Below, piece after piece: positions 9,009-17,534 of a DNA stretch of 64,000 nucleotides (within the stretch, counting starts at the first letter, position 1; every line of letters starts with the position of its first letter). This DNA is from Dyadobacter alkalitolerans DSM 23607 (GTDB lineage: Bacteria > Bacteroidota > Bacteroidia > Cytophagales > Spirosomataceae). Under the pieces are notes generated by a model. It was given only the letters and a program-made list of their open reading frames with translations, had not been told where the DNA came from and searched no databases. A program made the position numbers and the translations under genes. The stretch spans positions 124,001 through 188,000 of the forward strand of contig NZ_AUAS01000001.1 in NCBI RefSeq assembly GCF_000428845.1, written 5' to 3'.

Positions 9009-10907
9009 CTACCAACCCGGGTTTTGCTTTAATGTTGGCGTTTTTTGCAGCTCGTCTTGCATAATTGGGAACAGATAGTGCCTTGGTGCTACGAATACGC
9101 GGCTTTCTATGAAATAGCGTTGCATTCTATATTTTTTGCCGTCGACTAGAATCTTTCCAGCCGGATCTTCTACCGGCTTCATGCCATTGATCATTCGCTG
9201 CGTCTTGGGATAAGGCCAGGCTTTTTGCGAGCGCTGGTCGTTTGTGCTTCCGCCACTTTGCCAAGCCTGTTCTTTGGCGATTTCCTTGGGCGCGCTTGGT
9301 TCCAGATAAAGCCGTGTAGACCAGATCCGGTTATTTTCATAGAACAATTCTACCCTTCTTTCCCGTTTGATATACTCGTCCATCAGCGCTTTACTTGCTT
9401 TTGCTTCGGCGGGAATAGGCGCCATGAACGATCGTTTGCGGACGCTATTCAGCAGATCATAAATCTCTGCATTCGGTCCGGCTGTTTCGTTTACGGCTTC
9501 GGCATAGATGTAAATAAATTCGGGCAAGCGCCATACCGGCGGGCCGCTGATCGAGAAACTCTTATCCCGGTTCCAGGATTCCCGCAAGATTTTTCTTAGG
9601 AAATATCCTGTTGTCGTCGAGTTGGTTGCGCCCACTTTGTCGGCGCCGGAAGCGGTGTTGATCACTTTTCCTTTGAATGTGGAGCCGTGGTAAACAATAT
9701 CCCTGTAAAACCGTGGGTCACGTTTTACGCTTTCATAGGGATTACCATCGTCATAGCCGTCTTTTTTAGCACGCGTAGCGTAAACAGGATAGCCAAATCC
9801 ATCGGGTGCAATGTATTCATATTCATCCACCTGCTCCTGAACGGGCATCTGACGCGAGCTTCCGCCCCAGCTCGGTGGATAAATGTCACCCTGCCAGTTG
9901 TTATCTTTATCACGTGTCACAAAGAAAACCGCTTCGTTCTGGAATGCTTCCATGTTGTGATACAAATCCCAAAGCCGGGCCGGGACCTTGGAATTGTTAT
10001 TATTCACTCCTGCATCGTCCCGAAAATCCGTTGCGTCGTGGCCCTGATAGAGCGAATAACGCTGACGACCCTCCACTTTGAAATCAATTACCGCCTTGGC
10101 CGCTGCTTTTGCTACGTTCCAGCGCTCGGGCTTGTACGCATATTCAGCAGCAAACGCACGCGTATCATTCGGGAAGGTGCCGCCATTCCACATCGGGGTT
10201 GCTGCCATCCAGGCCACAATCGCCTTTAAACCCAGGCAAGCGCCCTGATCCACTCTTCCAAAGTCGGCCCCGCCCCAGCTTTGAGGCACCAGCGCCATCG
10301 CAGAATCGCAATCCTGATAAATTTTTGCTGCAATGGAATGAAAAGATTCCTGCTTAAAGTCCTTTGGATCCGTGGTGCCAATGGTGCGGTTCACATAAAC
10401 CACCTCTCCATACATGCGCGCGGCCAGATAGTGGAAGTAAGCGCGCAGAAAATACGTTTCACCCAACCGCTTATTCAGATCTCCCGCCTGCAATGGGTTA
10501 TCAGGCGTTTTGTATTTCCGGACCCCTTCCAGGATCACATTCGCCTTGCGGATCCGTCCGTATAAATCCCACCAATATTGCCCCCGGCTGCTCCCGGCAG
10601 GCATGACGCTGGCATTCCAGTCGCCATTGTTGAATTTGTTGGTAAGGCTTCCTTCGGCTGTGGAGCCTTCTGCTTCGTCGGTAACAGGCGCGGTGGAAAA
10701 GTGGGAGAAAAATACGAGCGGGCTGTTGGAGCCTTTTGCATTGTCGTAGAGATCGGTAATGAGCTGGTTTGTTTTGTTATACCGGGTAAAAACCTGCTCG
10801 GCATCCAGCTGATCATCCGGCTTTCTGTCCAGAAAATCTTCCTTGCAGGCCGAAAGCAGTGCGCAGGCAAAGCAAAGGATGGTGATATATATTTTTCTAG
10901 TTATCAT
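9009..10907 (-). CDS. SusD/RagB family outer-membrane nutrient-binding lipoprotein
   Basis: This is a 632-residue SusD/RagB lipoprotein, the lid subunit of a SusCD transporter. The signal peptide ends in the lipobox LLSAC (Cys21), followed by KED, an acidic stretch that fits the Bacteroidota surface-export signal. The N-terminal part has the TPR-like helices typical of SusD. Family segments include GETYFLRAYFHYLAARMYG and, near the C-terminus, ERRVELFYENNRIWSTRLY. It follows its susC by 17 nt and ends the sigma-fecR-susC-susD unit. The ligand is unknown: no glycoside hydrolase is adjacent, so calling it starch-binding would be unsupported. Confidence 0.93.
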   Translation of the reverse strand: MITRKIYITILCFACALLSACKEDFLDRKPDDQLDAEQVFTRYNKTNQLITDLYDNAKGSNSPLVFFSHFSTAPVTDEAEGSTAEGSLTNKFNNGDWNASVMPAGSSRGQYWWDLYGRIRKANVILEGVRKYKTPDNPLQAGDLNKRLGETYFLRAYFHYLAARMYGEVVYVNRTIGTTDPKDFKQESFHSIAAKIYQDCDSAMALVPQSWGGADFGRVDQGACLGLKAIVAWMAATPMWNGGTFPNDTRAFAAEYAYKPERWNVAKAAAKAVIDFKVEGRQRYSLYQGHDATDFRDDAGVNNNNSKVPARLWDLYHNMEAFQNEAVFFVTRDKDNNWQGDIYPPSWGGSSRQMPVQEQVDEYEYIAPDGFGYPVYATRAKKDGYDDGNPYESVKRDPRFYRDIVYHGSTFKGKVINTASGADKVGATNSTTTGYFLRKILRESWNRDKSFSISGPPVWRLPEFIYIYAEAVNETAGPNAEIYDLLNSVRKRSFMAPIPAEAKASKALMDEYIKRERRVELFYENNRIWSTRLYLEPSAPKEIAKEQAWQSGGSTNDQRSQKAWPYPKTQRMINGMKPVEDPAGKILVDGKKYRMQRYFIESRVFVAPRHYLFPIMQDELQKTPTLKQNPGW

Positions 10908-10924
10908 AAAATCTTTGGATAAAA

Positions 10925-13900
10925 TCAGAATGTTAAATCAACGCCAAAATTCAAAACCTTCTGGATCGGATACCAGTCGCCTGTCCCTTCCCTTGTTTCC
11001 GGGTCCATATCCACTTTTTTCAGCCCGTCCCAAGTCATCAGGTTCAGGCCCTGCGCGTAAAACCGAACTTGCTCGATACCGATTTTCTTAATGGCGGCTT
11101 TTGGCAAATTGTAGCCCAGCTCAATGGTTTTAAGCCGGATGTATTTGGAATTATATAAAAACAAGCTGCTGTTACCATTCTTGTTATTGCTATGGTCGCC
11201 GAAATGTAATGCGGGATAGGTCGCTGTTTCTGCCGTTTCCGGTGTCCAGCGATCCAGATGCATGGGTTTCACTTTTCCATATTTATCCTGGTTAAACAAA
11301 GGGAAATCGTAAACAGCCGCACCCGACAACTGCACAGAAGCACGCGCCGCGCCCTGGAACAGCATACTGAAATCAAAACCTTTGTATTTGGCCCCCACCG
11401 GCAATCCAAACATAATTTCAGGATTTCGCGGGTTACCCATAGCCGTGCGGTCGCCGAGATCGTCGATTTTCCCGTCCCCATTCAAATCCTTATACACGAC
11501 ATCGCCGGGACGCAATGTTCCCCACGACTGGTAACCACCGCCGGAGTTCATTGCATTCAGCTCATTAGCCTCTTCCTGGTTTCTCACGAAATGGTCAAAA
11601 GCATAATTGAAATGTTCGCCGATGCGTTTCCCGGTGTTAGCCCTGCCGGACATTGCGTAAGGGATTTCATTCATGAACACAATGTTGTTGCGCGCGAAAG
11701 AGAGATTGGGACGAATAAAATACGTGGCATCCTTACCAATGCTGCCAGACCAGCCCACTTCCAGGTCAAAGCCGCGGTTATTGACAATCCCCGAGTTAAT
11801 GTAAGGCGCATCTTTTCCCACTATATCCGGGAAGCCAAGCTTATCACCGCCGCCCATGTCCGTGATTATGTCGTAGCGATGCTCGTGAAACAGATCCAGT
11901 GTAACCGTAAGATGTTTCAAGAATGTTGCGTCAATACCAATGTTCGCTTTTCTGGCTTTTTCCCAGGTCAGATCCGGATTGGCCAGGTCGCCTTCGTAGA
12001 GGTAACCGCCTGCACCTGAACCGAAATTGTCCGTTCCAAAATTGTAATCATGCTCTCGACCGCTAAAATATTGCAGATAAATAAACCGGCGGTCATTCGG
12101 AACGCGGTCACTCCCGACCAAGCCATAGGAGCCTCTGATCTTGAAGGAGTTCAGCCAGTTTTGCGTGCTGCTCATAAACTGTTCTTTGGAGAGCACCCAG
12201 CCTGCCGAGACAGAAGGAAAAAATCCATAACGTTTCCCTTTCGCAAAGTTTTCGGAGCCATTATACGCCGCATTGAATTCGAAAAGATAGCGATCGTCAT
12301 AGCCATAAGTGGCCCTCGCCGTAATGCCCTGGTAACTAAACGGCACCTGGTTATTAATGATCCGTTTGGAGCGGTTCACGAGCACCATTCCCGTGACATC
12401 ATGCATGCCGAAATTGCGCAGGTAATCCAGCTTAGCCTGGACATAAGAGCGGTTTTCATTGTCCTTATTGTCGAACTGGTTGCGGATCGTCTGGTCAATG
12501 TCATACTTGTTCCCCGACTTGTATGCACCCGTGTAGATGCCTGGTTCCCTGTAAATATCACTTCCCTGCTCCGGAACAAATGTTGCATAACCCGGATATT
12601 CGCGGTAACCTTCGGAATAGGTTGTCACATCGCGACGGATCCAGGCTCCGTCGGACGCATCATAAGAGAAAACTCCGTCAATGGATAAGCCTTTTGTTAT
12701 GAAATCCAGCTTATGCCCCAGCGAAAACGAGCCGTTGAGATACGTGTTTTTATCATTCAAAAACCCGGTGCGACTCAGCTCACCGAGAATGTTAAACCTG
12801 TAAATCTGATCACCATACAGCATTCCAAGCGGATTATTGGCTTCAAAAACCCGGTTCGCAGGGTTTCCATTTGGTTCTAATGTGATGGGCAAATAAGAAG
12901 GCTGCGTATTGGCCATTTCCACGATCCTTGCTGCCGATGTTCCGGGTGCATTGCGGTCCGTGATCCGGGCACCAATGTCCAGTCTGGCAAAAAAGTTATC
13001 CGTAATGTCTATATCAATATTAGAACGGAAATTATAGCGCTTGAAAACGGCCTGGGTGTTGTTGGGGCCCATATTCGTGTGCTTGTAGTTTCCATCCTGC
13101 TGAAAGTAATTGGCCAGAACGAAATATCTGGCCCTTACTGATCCACCGCTAATAGACAAACTATAATCATGCTGCACCCCTGGCTTGAATGCGTAATCGA
13201 AATAATTCCAGTTGTAGCCCAACCCATCCGAGTTGTCGCCCTTCGCTTTCCGGAAATTGGTAATGGCGGATTCCGAAAACAGATTCAATGTCGACGGGTC
13301 CGCATCCGGGCTGTCGTTCCGGCGGGCTTCGTTGTATAACATGGCATAGTCCGCCGATCCCAGGTAAGTCGGGAATTTTACAGGCTGGTTGACTCCCACC
13401 GAACCTTTAAAATTCACGGTTGCCTTATCCTGCACTTTTCCTCTTTTTGTTGTGATCAGAATCACACCATTGGCTCCCCTAACACCATAAGGCGCTGTTG
13501 CTGAGGCATCTTTGAGAATTGTAAATGTTTCGATTTCCGATGGTGCCAGATAATCCATGCTTCTTTCCAAACCGTCGATGATCACAATCGGAGCCTGATT
13601 TCCGTAAGTGGCTGTGCCGCGGATAAAAATATCGCTTCTGTCCACACCCGGCTCACCGCCGCCAAACTGGTTGGCAAAAAGTCCCGGAAGCCGTCCCGCC
13701 AGTGCATTGGTAATGCTCGCGGTTGGGCTTTGTTTCAAATCTTCTGTGGTAATGGTGGCAATGGAACCCGTAATGGTGGCTTTGCGCTGAGAGCCAAAAC
13801 CTACTATCACAACTTCTTCCAGTCCGCCCAGGTCCTCTTCAAGCTGGATATTCACAGCCGTTTGCGTGCCGACAACCAGTTCCTTGCCCAAATAACCGAT

Positions 13901-14494
13901 AAAGGAAATCACCAGCACATCCCCCTGCTCCGCCTCAATGCTGAACTTGCCCGTGGCGTCCGTAGACGTGCCCTTATCAGTTCCTTTGACGATCACGGTT
14001 GCTCCCGGCAACGGTCCGCCCTTCATGTCCTGGATTGTTCCCGTAATTTCCCGGATCACATTTGCTACCGGTGCGGCGGGTGCAGGCAATGATTTAATGG
14101 CGGCGGATTTTGATTCTTCATCCTTTTTGAAAACAGCAATCTGTTTTCCAATAATTTTAAATGTCAGATCAGTGCCTTTCAGCGCCCGTGTCAGAATGGC
14201 GGGAACGGTTTCATTTTTTAGGTTAAGATTGAGATTCCCATCGCCGTTTTCCGAAAAAAGGCCATCCTTATAAAAAATCCGGTAATCGGTTTTTTCCTGA
14301 ATCAGCTTAAATAACCCGCCCAGATTGCCGTTCCGGATCGCTACATCCATCCTGCTTTTCTGCGAATAGCCTGTTGCATGAACGCCCATCATTCCGATCC
14401 ATAGTAGTAGAATCGTCAGCTTCATAAATCTTAGGAATTTTTTTGGGAATAATACACCCGGAGGGCAATGCCCTGAATGGTCAAATTTTTTCAT
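10925..14494 (-). CDS. SusC/RagA family TonB-linked transporter with STN signalling domain
   Basis: This is a 1189-residue outer-membrane TonB-dependent transporter. Domains in order: signal region (to about residue 45, ending HATGYSQ), STN (secretin/TonB short N-terminal) domain about 48-123, carboxypeptidase-regulatory-like domain about 150-220, TonB box-like EEVVIVGFG (226-234), plug about 240-355 with the SusC signature segments APIVIIDGLERSM and GVRGANGVILITTKRG, then the 22-stranded barrel to the C-terminal Phe. The STN domain is the part that contacts a FecR-type anti-sigma factor when substrate binds. The fecR and ECF sigma genes directly upstream on the same strand fit that role. It precedes its SusD. 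Two stable hairpins separate it from fecR, suggesting separate control of transporter expression. Confidence 0.95.
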   Translation of the reverse strand: MKKFDHSGHCPPGVLFPKKFLRFMKLTILLLWIGMMGVHATGYSQKSRMDVAIRNGNLGGLFKLIQEKTDYRIFYKDGLFSENGDGNLNLNLKNETVPAILTRALKGTDLTFKIIGKQIAVFKKDEESKSAAIKSLPAPAAPVANVIREITGTIQDMKGGPLPGATVIVKGTDKGTSTDATGKFSIEAEQGDVLVISFIGYLGKELVVGTQTAVNIQLEEDLGGLEEVVIVGFGSQRKATITGSIATITTEDLKQSPTASITNALAGRLPGLFANQFGGGEPGVDRSDIFIRGTATYGNQAPIVIIDGLERSMDYLAPSEIETFTILKDASATAPYGVRGANGVILITTKRGKVQDKATVNFKGSVGVNQPVKFPTYLGSADYAMLYNEARRNDSPDADPSTLNLFSESAITNFRKAKGDNSDGLGYNWNYFDYAFKPGVQHDYSLSISGGSVRARYFVLANYFQQDGNYKHTNMGPNNTQAVFKRYNFRSNIDIDITDNFFARLDIGARITDRNAPGTSAARIVEMANTQPSYLPITLEPNGNPANRVFEANNPLGMLYGDQIYRFNILGELSRTGFLNDKNTYLNGSFSLGHKLDFITKGLSIDGVFSYDASDGAWIRRDVTTYSEGYREYPGYATFVPEQGSDIYREPGIYTGAYKSGNKYDIDQTIRNQFDNKDNENRSYVQAKLDYLRNFGMHDVTGMVLVNRSKRIINNQVPFSYQGITARATYGYDDRYLFEFNAAYNGSENFAKGKRYGFFPSVSAGWVLSKEQFMSSTQNWLNSFKIRGSYGLVGSDRVPNDRRFIYLQYFSGREHDYNFGTDNFGSGAGGYLYEGDLANPDLTWEKARKANIGIDATFLKHLTVTLDLFHEHRYDIITDMGGGDKLGFPDIVGKDAPYINSGIVNNRGFDLEVGWSGSIGKDATYFIRPNLSFARNNIVFMNEIPYAMSGRANTGKRIGEHFNYAFDHFVRNQEEANELNAMNSGGGYQSWGTLRPGDVVYKDLNGDGKIDDLGDRTAMGNPRNPEIMFGLPVGAKYKGFDFSMLFQGAARASVQLSGAAVYDFPLFNQDKYGKVKPMHLDRWTPETAETATYPALHFGDHSNNKNGNSSLFLYNSKYIRLKTIELGYNLPKAAIKKIGIEQVRFYAQGLNLMTWDGLKKVDMDPETREGTGDWYPIQKVLNFGVDLTF

Positions 14495-14534
14495 AAATTT
14501 GATACGACTTTTGTTGATACAATGGTTTAAAAAT
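14495..14534 (-). promoter_or_regulatory. Leader region of susC, likely site of ECF-sigma-dependent start
   Basis: This short AT-rich stretch lies between the hairpin pair and the susC start codon. If the hairpins end the sigma-fecR transcript, a promoter read by the upstream ECF sigma factor must overlap this segment or the hairpins. I see no recognisable consensus, so this is inference from layout only. Confidence 0.25.
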
Positions 14535-14592
14535 CACTTGCTTGCCGGCAAGTGTGACTATCGGAAGACGTTGCCGCGTCTTCCGTTTTTTT
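14529..14592 (-). terminator. Twin hairpins with identical hexaloops between fecR and susC
   Basis: Two perfect stems stand in tandem: 14535-14541 with 14548-14554 (7 bp) and 14562-14570 with 14577-14585 (9 bp). Both enclose the same hexaloop (TTGCCG on +, CGGCAA on the transcribed minus strand). On the minus strand the susC-proximal hairpin is followed by ATTTTT, giving an intrinsic terminator or attenuator. The other has a T7 run on the + strand. They fall in the fecR-susC gap of a single gene cluster. Confidence 0.65.
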
Positions 14593-14606
14593 GTTCTGAT
14601 AATGCT

Positions 14607-15731
14607 TTACCTGAATATAAACCTCCTTTCTGTTTGCTGATATTTAAGTGACGTGGATACCGATATAATGTCCAGAACCATGGCCAGATCATCCTGCAAA
14701 TCCAGTGTTCCAGAGAATGTAACGTGCTTTGCGTCTGCGCTGCCCAGCGAAATATCTGCCTTATAATAGCGCGAAAGCTTTTTGAGGATCTCCCTAAGCG
14801 GCGCTTTTCTGAAAATCAGATAGCCCTCTTTCCAGGAAATGTAAGGTTCAACGTCTACGCCCGCCGTTTGTAGCTCGTCCGTTGCCGCATTGTAAACAGC
14901 CATCGTCCCGGGTGTGAGCTTTTTGTTTTTAGTGTTGAATAAAGATTTTTGATTGGCCGACAGCTCAATGCTTCCTTTGACGAGCACTGCTGCGGTCTGC
15001 TGGTCGTCGTCATAAGCGCTCACGTCAAACTCGGTTCCGAGAACCTGCACTTTGATGTTTTTGGTATGCACATAAAATGGCCTTTCGGCTGCGTGCGAAA
15101 CGGAAAAATAGGCCTGGCCTTCGAGGTAAACTTCTCTTGTGTCGCTGTCAAACTGAGCTGGATAAACGAGGCGTGAACCGGAATTGAGCCAGATCTTGGT
15201 GCCGTCGATGAGCGTAATGGTCGACCTTTTACCATAAGGGACCGTTAATGTGTTGAATTCTTCTTCGGATTCAGCCACTTGCTGTTCCACCACGGACGAC
15301 GAGTCGATCTGGATGCGCGAACCGTTTTGCTCATAAATCAGGTCTGAATTCTGTTCGGAAAGATGAATGATCCGCTTGTCCGCGAGCTGTAAGCGCGTTT
15401 CTTCTGTGTCGGCTTGGATTTTGGAAGCCACTTCCTCCATCGCCGATCCTGTATTTTTTTGCATGAGCAGAAAACCTGCGCCCACGACCATTAATAAGAC
15501 CAGAGATGCTGCAACGGCCAACCATATGCTGCGGGTGGGCCGCTCGCTCTTTTGCGCGATTGTCTCCTGAACGCGGGTCCGCAATGCTTCTGTTTCTACA
15601 ACAGGCAATGCTTCCTCCCGCAGGGAATGCATTAAAATCTTTGTGTTAGCAAGAATTTTTTGCTCTTCTTCCGTCAGTCCGGCCGATTCAGATTCGGGCA
15701 AATCTTCGCGTTTTCTTGATCCTCTCTTCAT
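14607..15731 (-). CDS. FecR family anti-sigma factor
   Basis: This 374-residue inner-membrane protein passes a signal from the outer-membrane transporter to the ECF sigma factor. The cytoplasmic N-terminus (about 1-65) is highly charged, and one membrane helix spans about residues 69-90. The periplasmic FecR domain (about 165-265) contains VPYGKRSTITLIDGTKIWLN, REVYLEGQAYFSV and VLGTEFDVSAY. The C-terminal ~70 residues match the DUF4974 domain, which contacts the transporter's STN domain in this type of system. It lies between the ECF sigma gene (88-nt gap) and the STN-bearing susC. The role is firmly supported by sequence and position; the inducing substrate is unknown. Confidence 0.94.
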   Translation of the reverse strand: MKRGSRKREDLPESESAGLTEEEQKILANTKILMHSLREEALPVVETEALRTRVQETIAQKSERPTRSIWLAVAASLVLLMVVGAGFLLMQKNTGSAMEEVASKIQADTEETRLQLADKRIIHLSEQNSDLIYEQNGSRIQIDSSSVVEQQVAESEEEFNTLTVPYGKRSTITLIDGTKIWLNSGSRLVYPAQFDSDTREVYLEGQAYFSVSHAAERPFYVHTKNIKVQVLGTEFDVSAYDDDQQTAAVLVKGSIELSANQKSLFNTKNKKLTPGTMAVYNAATDELQTAGVDVEPYISWKEGYLIFRKAPLREILKKLSRYYKADISLGSADAKHVTFSGTLDLQDDLAMVLDIISVSTSLKYQQTERRFIFR

Positions 15732-15819
15732 TTAAGAACTTGTTTGACATACAAGAGAAGAGTTTCGACGTCATATAGACTCCGAAAAAGGATTATTTTA
15801 ACAAAAAGCAGAAAATATT

Positions 15820-16410
15820 TTATGCCCAATACAAAATCAGGGCAATAGAGGTAAATTCCAGCTTGCCGCGGAGTTGTTTGAGCGCCCGGTAAATGAAGGT
15901 CCGGCAGGTGGGAACTGAAATCTGCATCATGGAAGCGATCTCTTCATAATCCAGGTCCTGATTGAAGCGCAAATAAAGGATTTCCCGCTGCCGCTCGGGA
16001 AGCTGATTGATTTCCAATGCCAGATTGTCCAGCATCTCCCGCTGTTTTTCGTCCACAATCATCTCATGCTCAACACTGAATGAGAATGCATTTACGCCAA
16101 ATGTTTCGTGTGCCTGCCAGCTGTTGAAGTTCAGCAAGCTCGATTTCCGGTGCGCGGCGTGCAGTTTTCTTCGAAATGATTTCAGTAAATAAAATTTAAC
16201 ATTAACCTCTTTCGCCAGACTTGAGCGATAGCTGTGCAGGTCTATGAAAAGATCGTGGATACAATCTTTAACAAGATCACTGTCAGCCGAATATCGCATT
16301 CCGAATTTATAAAGAACGTCTGTATAATTATCGTAAAGCTCGCTGAATGCCGAAGAACTCCCGGAAATAAATCGCTCCCAAAGGTCATTTTCCGGATCAA
16401 TGTCTGTCAT
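15820..16410 (-). CDS. ECF-type RNA polymerase sigma-70 factor
   Basis: This is a 196-residue extracytoplasmic-function sigma factor. Region 2 (about residues 18-60) contains FSELYDNYTDVLYKFGMRY followed by the acidic LVKDCIHDLFIDL. Region 4 (about 135-185) contains LPERQREILYLRF and a helix-turn-helix with YEEIASMMQISVPTCRTFIY. There is no sigma-1 or region 3, as expected for the ECF class. It heads a minus-strand cluster with fecR, susC and susD, so it should activate the transporter genes when FecR is triggered. It is divergent from the oxygenase gene, with about 150 nt between their start codons. The C-terminal hydrophobic tail after region 4 is short. Confidence 0.95.
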   Translation of the reverse strand: MTDIDPENDLWERFISGSSSAFSELYDNYTDVLYKFGMRYSADSDLVKDCIHDLFIDLHSYRSSLAKEVNVKFYLLKSFRRKLHAAHRKSSLLNFNSWQAHETFGVNAFSFSVEHEMIVDEKQREMLDNLALEINQLPERQREILYLRFNQDLDYEEIASMMQISVPTCRTFIYRALKQLRGKLEFTSIALILYWA

Positions 16411-16517
16411 AGCAGAATGTCAAAAATGGAAGTCTGAAAATATTGAACAAAGGTGTAATGTATATATAAAAAACATTCCCCGCTGTATACGTTTTCCAGT
16501 TGGTGCTGCAAGATCAC

Positions 16518-16547
16518 TTGGCAAGTCTGCGGATAGTTTTTACTTTG
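16518..16547 (+). promoter_or_regulatory. Promoter of the oxygenase-chromate transporter pair
   Basis: A -33 TTG (16518-16520) and a near-consensus -7 TTACTTTG (16540-16547, one mismatch to TAnnTTTG) are separated by 19 nt, the usual Bacteroidota spacing. The predicted start is about 10-15 nt before the ATG at 16565, which supports that start codon. Confidence 0.55.
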
Positions 16548-16564
16548 CACCAAAAAAGTATTTT

Positions 16565-17521
16565 ATGGAACCAGCATTATTAAATCAAGTCCCATCGCTG
16601 GATTTGGCCGATTTTACCTCAGGAAATGCCGAACAGAAAAAGCAGTTTGTAGCAGACCTGGGTGAAGCGTTCAACAACATTGGATTTGTAGCAATAAAAA
16701 ACCACGGACTAAGTGACGCCCTGCGGAATGAACTTTACGAAACCGTAAAGGCTTTTTTCTCGCTGCCTGATGAGGTCAGGAAAAAATATGAGTTGGCCGA
16801 GCTCTTCGGTCAGCGCGGATATATCGGAAAAGGAAAAGAGACTGCTAAGGGTTTCAAAGTGGCCGATCTGAAAGAATTTTATCACATTGGCCAGCCCGAT
16901 CCCATCGGCAGCATGCCTTCCAACGTTTTTCCTGGGGAACTTCCTGAATTTGAAAAATATACATTAGCAGTTTACCGGACCTTTGAGGATGCGGGGAAAA
17001 TGCTGCTGCGCGCTATCGCTATTTATCTCAATTTGCCTGAGGATTATTTTGAAGACAAGGTCAGAAATGGCGACAGCCTGCTACGGGCCTTACATTATTT
17101 CCCGATCCCAAATCCCGAACTCGTGCCCGAAGGAGCCGTGCGTGCTGCGGCTCACGGCGACATTAACCTCATTACATTACTAATGGGCGCCAGCGCTGAA
17201 GGCCTGGAAGTGCTTCGCCGCGACGGAGAATGGATTCCCATCACCGCCCTTCCGGATCAGATCGTGGTCAATGTGGGTGATATGCTGGACAGGCTTACTA
17301 ACCATAAATTGAAATCGACCATTCACCGGGTCGTGAATCCGCCACGTGAGAAAATGGGCACTTCGCGTTATTCAATCCCGTTTTTTATGCATCCTCGGGC
17401 CGATATGGATCTCACAAGCCTGGATAGTTGTGTTTCGCAGGAATTTCCTAAGCTGTATACCAATATGACAGCGGGTGAATTTTTGGATGAACGATTGAGA
17501 GAACTGGGTTTAAAAAAATAA
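16565..17521 (+). CDS. 2-oxoglutarate/Fe(II)-dependent oxygenase (isopenicillin N synthase-like)
   Basis: This 318-residue non-haem iron oxygenase belongs to the isopenicillin N synthase-like family. The N-terminal DIOX_N domain holds GFVAIKNHGL (about 40-49). The double-stranded beta-helix carries the iron triad HxD...H: His197 and Asp199 in AAHGDINLITLL, and His254 in STIHRVVNPP. The 2-oxoglutarate-binding pair is Arg268/Ser270 in RYSIPFF. An in-frame upstream start at 16400 exists, but ATG 16565 fits both the family start and the promoter just upstream. The chromate transporter gene follows after 13 nt, so the two are probably cotranscribed. The substrate is unknown; members hydroxylate or desaturate small molecules, and a specific one cannot be named here. 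Confidence 0.9.
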   Translation: MEPALLNQVPSLDLADFTSGNAEQKKQFVADLGEAFNNIGFVAIKNHGLSDALRNELYETVKAFFSLPDEVRKKYELAELFGQRGYIGKGKETAKGFKVADLKEFYHIGQPDPIGSMPSNVFPGELPEFEKYTLAVYRTFEDAGKMLLRAIAIYLNLPEDYFEDKVRNGDSLLRALHYFPIPNPELVPEGAVRAAAHGDINLITLLMGASAEGLEVLRRDGEWIPITALPDQIVVNVGDMLDRLTNHKLKSTIHRVVNPPREKMGTSRYSIPFFMHPRADMDLTSLDSCVSQEFPKLYTNMTAGEFLDERLRELGLKK

Positions 17522-17534
17522 CCTCCAAAAACCC

